A stretch of 64,000 nucleotides of DNA from positions 19,589,941 through 19,653,940 of the forward strand of contig CM060856.1 of assembly GCA_030737835.1 (NCBI GenBank). Reading direction: 5' to 3'. The position numbers and the translations under genes are program-made. Under the pieces are notes generated by a model. It was not told where the DNA came from. It searched no databases and saw nothing but the letters and a program-made list of their open reading frames with translations. Positions 60,201 through 64,000 of this stretch are shown one piece after another. Source of the DNA: Acorus gramineus. Taxonomy: Eukaryota; Streptophyta; Magnoliopsida; Acorales; Acoraceae. Position 1 is the stretch's first letter, and every line of letters starts with the position of its first letter.

Positions 60201-61275
60201 TTTCTTTTTTTATCATGTATACATATTCATTTCCTTTCCTATAAAGCATGCTTATAACTCCCACCATGATTAAATACATATAAAAGCATGCAAACCCCAC
60301 CATAACAAAATAAATAATAGAAATAATAACTATGCTAGTTCAAAACCCACCAAGTTTTATATTATGCTTATTTATCATACAACTTATAGAAACAAAAATA
60401 TATTACTTTTATTATCCTACTCACGAAAGTTATTTCCACACTTATCTCCTTATAAAAATTCCCACCGTGATTATCTATTCCACCATTACTATGTGTAAAC
60501 CAAACAATCTACTTTTACTCATGCCATAAAAATTCAAGCATACACATAAAAAGACATGTGAAATATAAAAATACATATTTAAGAAGTAGAAGAATACCAT
60601 GGCTCGTGTGGCTCCAGGGGCCTCCGCCTTTGCCTTGGCCTCATCAAGATCGTCCATCCCGTCGCCTTCTTCTTCCCCCTCGTCCTCAACTTTAGCCTCT
60701 GTAGCCCTAACATCCTCAACTTTGGCCTCTGTGGCCTCGACCTCAACCTCGGCCTCCGCGGACCTGACATCAGCACCCATGGCCTCTTCGGCCCCAACTC
60801 TAACACCCTCACCTTCCTCCGTGCCCACCGCACCGGAGGCCAACACCTCATAGTCACCCATAACACTTCTCTCCTCCTCCTCATCCCTAGCCTCTGTGGC
60901 CTCCCTATCCAACATCCCCACAGTGACATCTAAGGATGGCCTCAACTCCTCACTAACCTCCTCCACCCCTACTTCTCCACCCTCACCTTCGGCCGACCCT
61001 CCGACCTCCAAACCCGCACCATCGGCCACCACCGGTTGATCCTCACGCCTCCTTTTACGCGTATACCCAATCATATCTCTCAGAATAGCCCCCAAAGATG
61101 CACCTCCAACCTCACTCGCACCCATCGGTGTCTCCACCGTTTGGGTCGTTTCTTCCACAACCCCCCTCTCCATCCCATCACTCTCTGATGAGCCCGACCC
61201 CGAGACAACCCCCCTCTGCCCTCGGGAAGACTGGAGATGCTTCATCATCGAAGTTGTCTTCTTTCCCTTCTTCAT
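57202..61275 (-). pseudogene. PMD-domain gene, antisense in Tat/Ogre-type copy 2
   Basis: Six exons on the - strand: 61275-60598, 59746-59027, 58954-58799, 58719-58363, 58261-57291 and 57205-57202. They sum to 2886 bases, a multiple of three (961 residues plus stop). Exon 1 is open, acidic, with YTRKRRR. It also stays open upstream to 61308. Exon 2 carries the plant mobile domain but has many stops, mostly TGA or TAG where copy 1 has arginine, tryptophan or glutamine codons. Exon 5 is a coiled coil with a final Arg/Ser region. Exons 3 and 4 have the same lengths as in copy 1 (156 and 357 bp). It lies head-on to pol and starts near the 3' LTR. The product, if made in an active relative, might act on chromatin or silencing, as the cellular PMD family does; this is inference. 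Confidence 0.85.
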
Positions 61276-62155
61276 CTCTCCCGATTTCACAAAAAAAGGA
61301 GAACCCAAAAGGTTTTAGGGTTTTGAAATCAAGAAGAAAGAGATGATCTAGGGCGAAATCAAGGAATCAAAAGTGAAGAAAATAAAGGTTTTTGTCTTTA
61401 AAATGGAGAAGAAGAAGAAGAGAGGGAAGAGAAACCGTTTTAAAAACGTGCGGAGAGAGAGGGTCCTTTTCGGTTATAAGGGACCCAGTCGACCGGTGGC
61501 TACTTGCGAGTAACCGCCCCATACCTGACGGCTAAGTTCAACATGCCGCCCCATCTCTGCCGGATAAACACCACTAACCGCCCCCTGCCAGACTACCAAA
61601 CACACTTATTTCAAAAGTTTTCTTAACCAAACAGCCATGTCTTGGTTTATTTCCAAATCCTACTTGATCAAATTCGACTCTCTTGAAGTTTTGACATATT
61701 TCCAATACCATTCAGTTTAAATTTCCTCAGTTCTGGTTCTTTTCCGGAATCTTTATCTCTCGAATGATCCATTCACCAACTCAAACTACACTTTTCTTTT
61801 TTTTTTATGTCAGTGATATCCCCCTGTTTGCTGAGCTGCTATGCACGGGCACGGTAGGCACAGGGAAACCGACTCCGGGCTGCTCTGTGCACGATGGATA
61901 GAAACCCCCTCCAAGGGTTGGATCCCTCACTTCTTTTCTTTTACTCCCCCCCCCCCCTCCAATTTGGATCAGTCCTTTGATAAACCTTTCTGGTCAAAAC
62001 CTAGTCTCCGATGATCTAAATCAAATCCCTAGATGATATCGGTCATATGTCCTAAACTTCTTGAAAGTTGGGCCGGACAAAATAGGGGTCTCTTTCCTTA
62101 TCATCGATCGAAGTCTTTCTGCTTCGCACAAAGACTCCGTCCGATGAGGGACAAT
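61276..62155. other. Spacer between antisense PMD gene and 3' LTR (copy 2)
   Basis: It holds the antisense leader and promoter and, near 62148, the short purine tract of the sense element. Degenerate hairpin units lie at 61492-61585. A C run lies near 61948. Confidence 0.6.
61474..61479 (-). promoter_or_regulatory. TATA-like site before antisense PMD gene (copy 2)
   Basis: TTATAA in the same context as copy 1 (gtcccttataaccgaaaa), about 200 bp before the ATG. Confidence 0.45.
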
Positions 62156-63180
62156 TCTAGATACCCCAATTTTAACCACCCAAAGAAATGAAAATACTTC
62201 AAGTAATATTTAGAAATTATCACATTTGAAATCTAAGAGAAAACACTTTTAGAAAAGAAACCGGAAGGAGAAACCCTGGCCCCCAACACTTAGAAAATTT
62301 TCAAGGGGCAGGAACAGGGCGGCTACTTCAAAGTAGCCACCCCTCCTTGGGCGGCTATTTTGCACTAGCCGCCCCCCAACCGCTTCCTGGAGATGGGACA
62401 TAAAGCAGCATTTAATGCTGATGATTGCGACGGTTTCTTCTATTTTGATGTTCCTTCTCTAACGGCTTACACCTAGTAACCACCTCAAGCCACTGCTTGT
62501 CAGAGATTGAACGTTTGGCAGATCATCATGAGGGCGGCATCTTGAAAGTAGCCACCCCTAACTGGGTGGCTACTTACAACTAGCCGCTCCTCACAAGAAA
62601 AAATTGTCAGAAACAACGATCTAATGGGAGGTCAAATCAATCACCCTATTATCCAATTTGATCTATTGTCTAGTAGACACTCCCCTGCCCCATTTTTTAC
62701 TATAAATAGGGGGCACCCAAACTCTTCTTCTACTCATCAACCATCATCAATTATCCACATTTTCACACAACAAACTCAATCAAACATTACTTTATCCCCA
62801 CACCCACTATTTGAAACCCTTGAGAGAGAGAAAGAGTTCTATTTCGAGAGAAGGAAACCCATTTCCTACATAAATCCACTCTCCAAAAACCCTCTCTGAA
62901 ACCCTAGTTAAACCTAGTTTAACGTCAGCCAAAGCTCAAAACCAAAACCTATCCAGGCTCTGCCCAAATAGAGCCAGATCCTAGGTGGCTAATCACAACT
63001 AGCCGTCCCCTTTTAGGCAGCTAATTTGCACTAGCCGTCCCTCATCCACCCCCTGTCTTTTAAACCTCCCTTTGTCAAGTCTCGGAAGTAGAAAATGATT
63101 CCCCATTTTCACCTCTATGTACGGCTAGCCATGTCTCAGAGCAGAGAATCCACAAACCCCCCACGAAGGCAATCAACGGT
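62156..63180 (+). repeat. Tat/Ogre-type 3' LTR, copy 2, cut by CACTA
   Basis: It begins TCTAGATACCCCAATTTTAA (TC instead of TG) after gatgagggacaat. It parallels the 5' LTR to ggcaatcaacggt and is then interrupted at 63181; the remaining ~150 bp should lie beyond the window. TATA at 62700-62708. Hairpin 62349-62374 (9 bp arms GGGCGGCTA) is absent from the 5' LTR. Confidence 0.87.
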
Positions 63181-64000
63181 CACTACAAGAAAACTAGCCT
63201 ATAACTGCGGTTTTCAACAGTCACTAAAACCATCAAACCGCTGCTATAACATTTACCAACGGTTTGAAACCCGTCTTTGTAAATACTGTCGTTTTAAGTT
63301 TTAGCGACGGTCTGTGAACTTATAGATGCAGTTCATGTAGTGGCGGATTTAGAAACTGTCACTAATAGTTCCCCAAGCTTTTTGTTTTAATTTTGATTCT
63401 TGAGGGAGGATTAACGACATTTTTGAAAACATAGCCAAATGCACACTTATAAATGCCCCTAAATTTCTGCTTTTATTATTTTTGTCAGTTACGTCGTGCA
63501 TTAACTAAAAGGTGTACAAAATATTTTTTAAAATATGTTTATGTTGCATTTATTTAAAAAAATAAAACACAATTTAAATTTATAATTCTAAATAGTGTTG
63601 GGGTGCAAGAAAATTGAACTTTAGATATAAAATATAAAAGTCTAAAACTAAAAAACATCTGAATTTACAAAAAAAATGAAATTACAAAACAAAAGTAAAG
63701 ATCACTATGTAAAACAAAAAAAATTATATATTCTGAAAAAATTGATTATTGTTCTTCCATCTCTTGCATCTTTTACTGCATCTTCTCCTCCTTTTGATCC
63801 TACAGCTTTTTTTTGCATTTGTTACATACATCTGTTGTGTATTCCACTGCTCCATGCAATCGATCCTCTCATATAACTGATATAGTATCCAAGCTTAAGG
63901 TTTTGATCCTTATCCAGGTGTATTCTGAAAAACTACAAAAAAAAAATGATTCTATTTCAAAGATCATATTTTTCACGTAATCATAAAAATAAACTTCAAC
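63181..64000. mobile_element. CACTA (En/Spm) transposon end
   Basis: The sequence begins CACTACAAGAAAAC, the classical CACTA terminal motif. Subterminal repeats of the type gcggtttt, acggttt and gcgacgg follow up to about 63,360. The 3 bases before it (ggt) would be the target duplication. The rest (63,360-64,000) is AT-rich with no transposase frame; the other end is outside the window. Confidence 0.85.

Larger units (their letters stand above)
27960..63180 (+). mobile_element. Tat/Ogre-type Ty3/gypsy element, copy 2, with nested insertions
   Basis: Order: 5' LTR (27960-29102), leader with minisatellite (38117-38683), gag (38684 to about 49940, interrupted), protease, RT, RNase H, archaeal-type RNase H, integrase (to 54955), conserved non-coding part, antisense PMD gene (57202-61275) and 3' LTR (62156-63180, cut). 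Subtracting nested insertions leaves about 17.1 kb, a size typical of the Tat/Ogre group. The second RNase H next to integrase is also a Tat-lineage mark. The left flank is ttact (27955-27959); the right end is beyond the CACTA insertion, so the target duplication cannot be checked. It is defective through many stops. Confidence 0.85.

Noticed and set aside
1-64000. tRNA, rRNA or other RNA genes
   Set aside because: No stretch could be folded by eye into a credible cloverleaf or matched to rRNA; a covariance search would decide.

Overview
The window is nuclear DNA from a flowering plant. It carries intron-rich genes with GT-AG splice sites, a plant-type cytochrome P450, long AT-rich intergenic DNA, and a deep stack of plant LTR retrotransposons and DNA transposons. 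I cannot name the species. The genome is probably large and repeat-rich, since about 46 kb of the 64 kb is transposon-derived.

Left part (1-16.6 kb) is the genic part. It holds a 12-exon sphingoid-base kinase gene (LCBK2-like, + strand, 3508-11110) whose fourth intron carries a 2.6 kb PIF/Harbinger-type element, and a two-exon CYP89A-like P450 (- strand, 13483-15144) whose upstream region is cut by a long-TIR element only 85 bp from the ATG. Around them lie a hAT-like element with a near-perfect 8 bp target duplication (995-2024), another short TIR element (12643-13126), a duplicated AT-rich block and a threefold 85 bp tandem repeat.

Middle-left (16.7-26.9 kb) is a four-level nest. A TIR element (16678-26933) is split by a Ty1/copia element (17579-26873, - strand, target duplication ATAGG). 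That element is in turn split by a 5'-truncated Ty3/gypsy Tat/Ogre-type element (18350 to about 26569, - strand).

Right part (27960-63180) is one second copy of the same Tat/Ogre-type family (+ strand, about 17 kb once its insertions are removed). A 9.0 kb gypsy element with 3 kb LTRs sits 9 bp behind its 5' LTR (29112-38116, target duplication AGAAT). Its gag is split by a solo LTR (38726-47853, - strand, target duplication AGTCA), which holds both a 1.4 kb insertion with a 9 bp duplication (39625-41072) and an opposite-strand solo LTR (41175-44719, target duplication CGATC). Its 3' LTR is cut by the end of a CACTA transposon (63181 onward).

The most interesting system is in the Tat/Ogre family. 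Both copies carry, between integrase and 3' LTR and on the antisense strand, the same six-exon gene for a plant mobile domain (PMD) protein of about 960 residues: acidic N-terminus with a basic cluster, PMD core, long coiled coil. Exon sizes and splice sites agree between copies. Each copy also has a TATA-like site before this gene, an archaeal-type RNase H in pol (visible in the second copy), and many short near-perfect hairpins built on GGGCGGCTA in the LTRs and on both sides of the antisense gene. Both copies are decayed, largely by C-to-T type changes.
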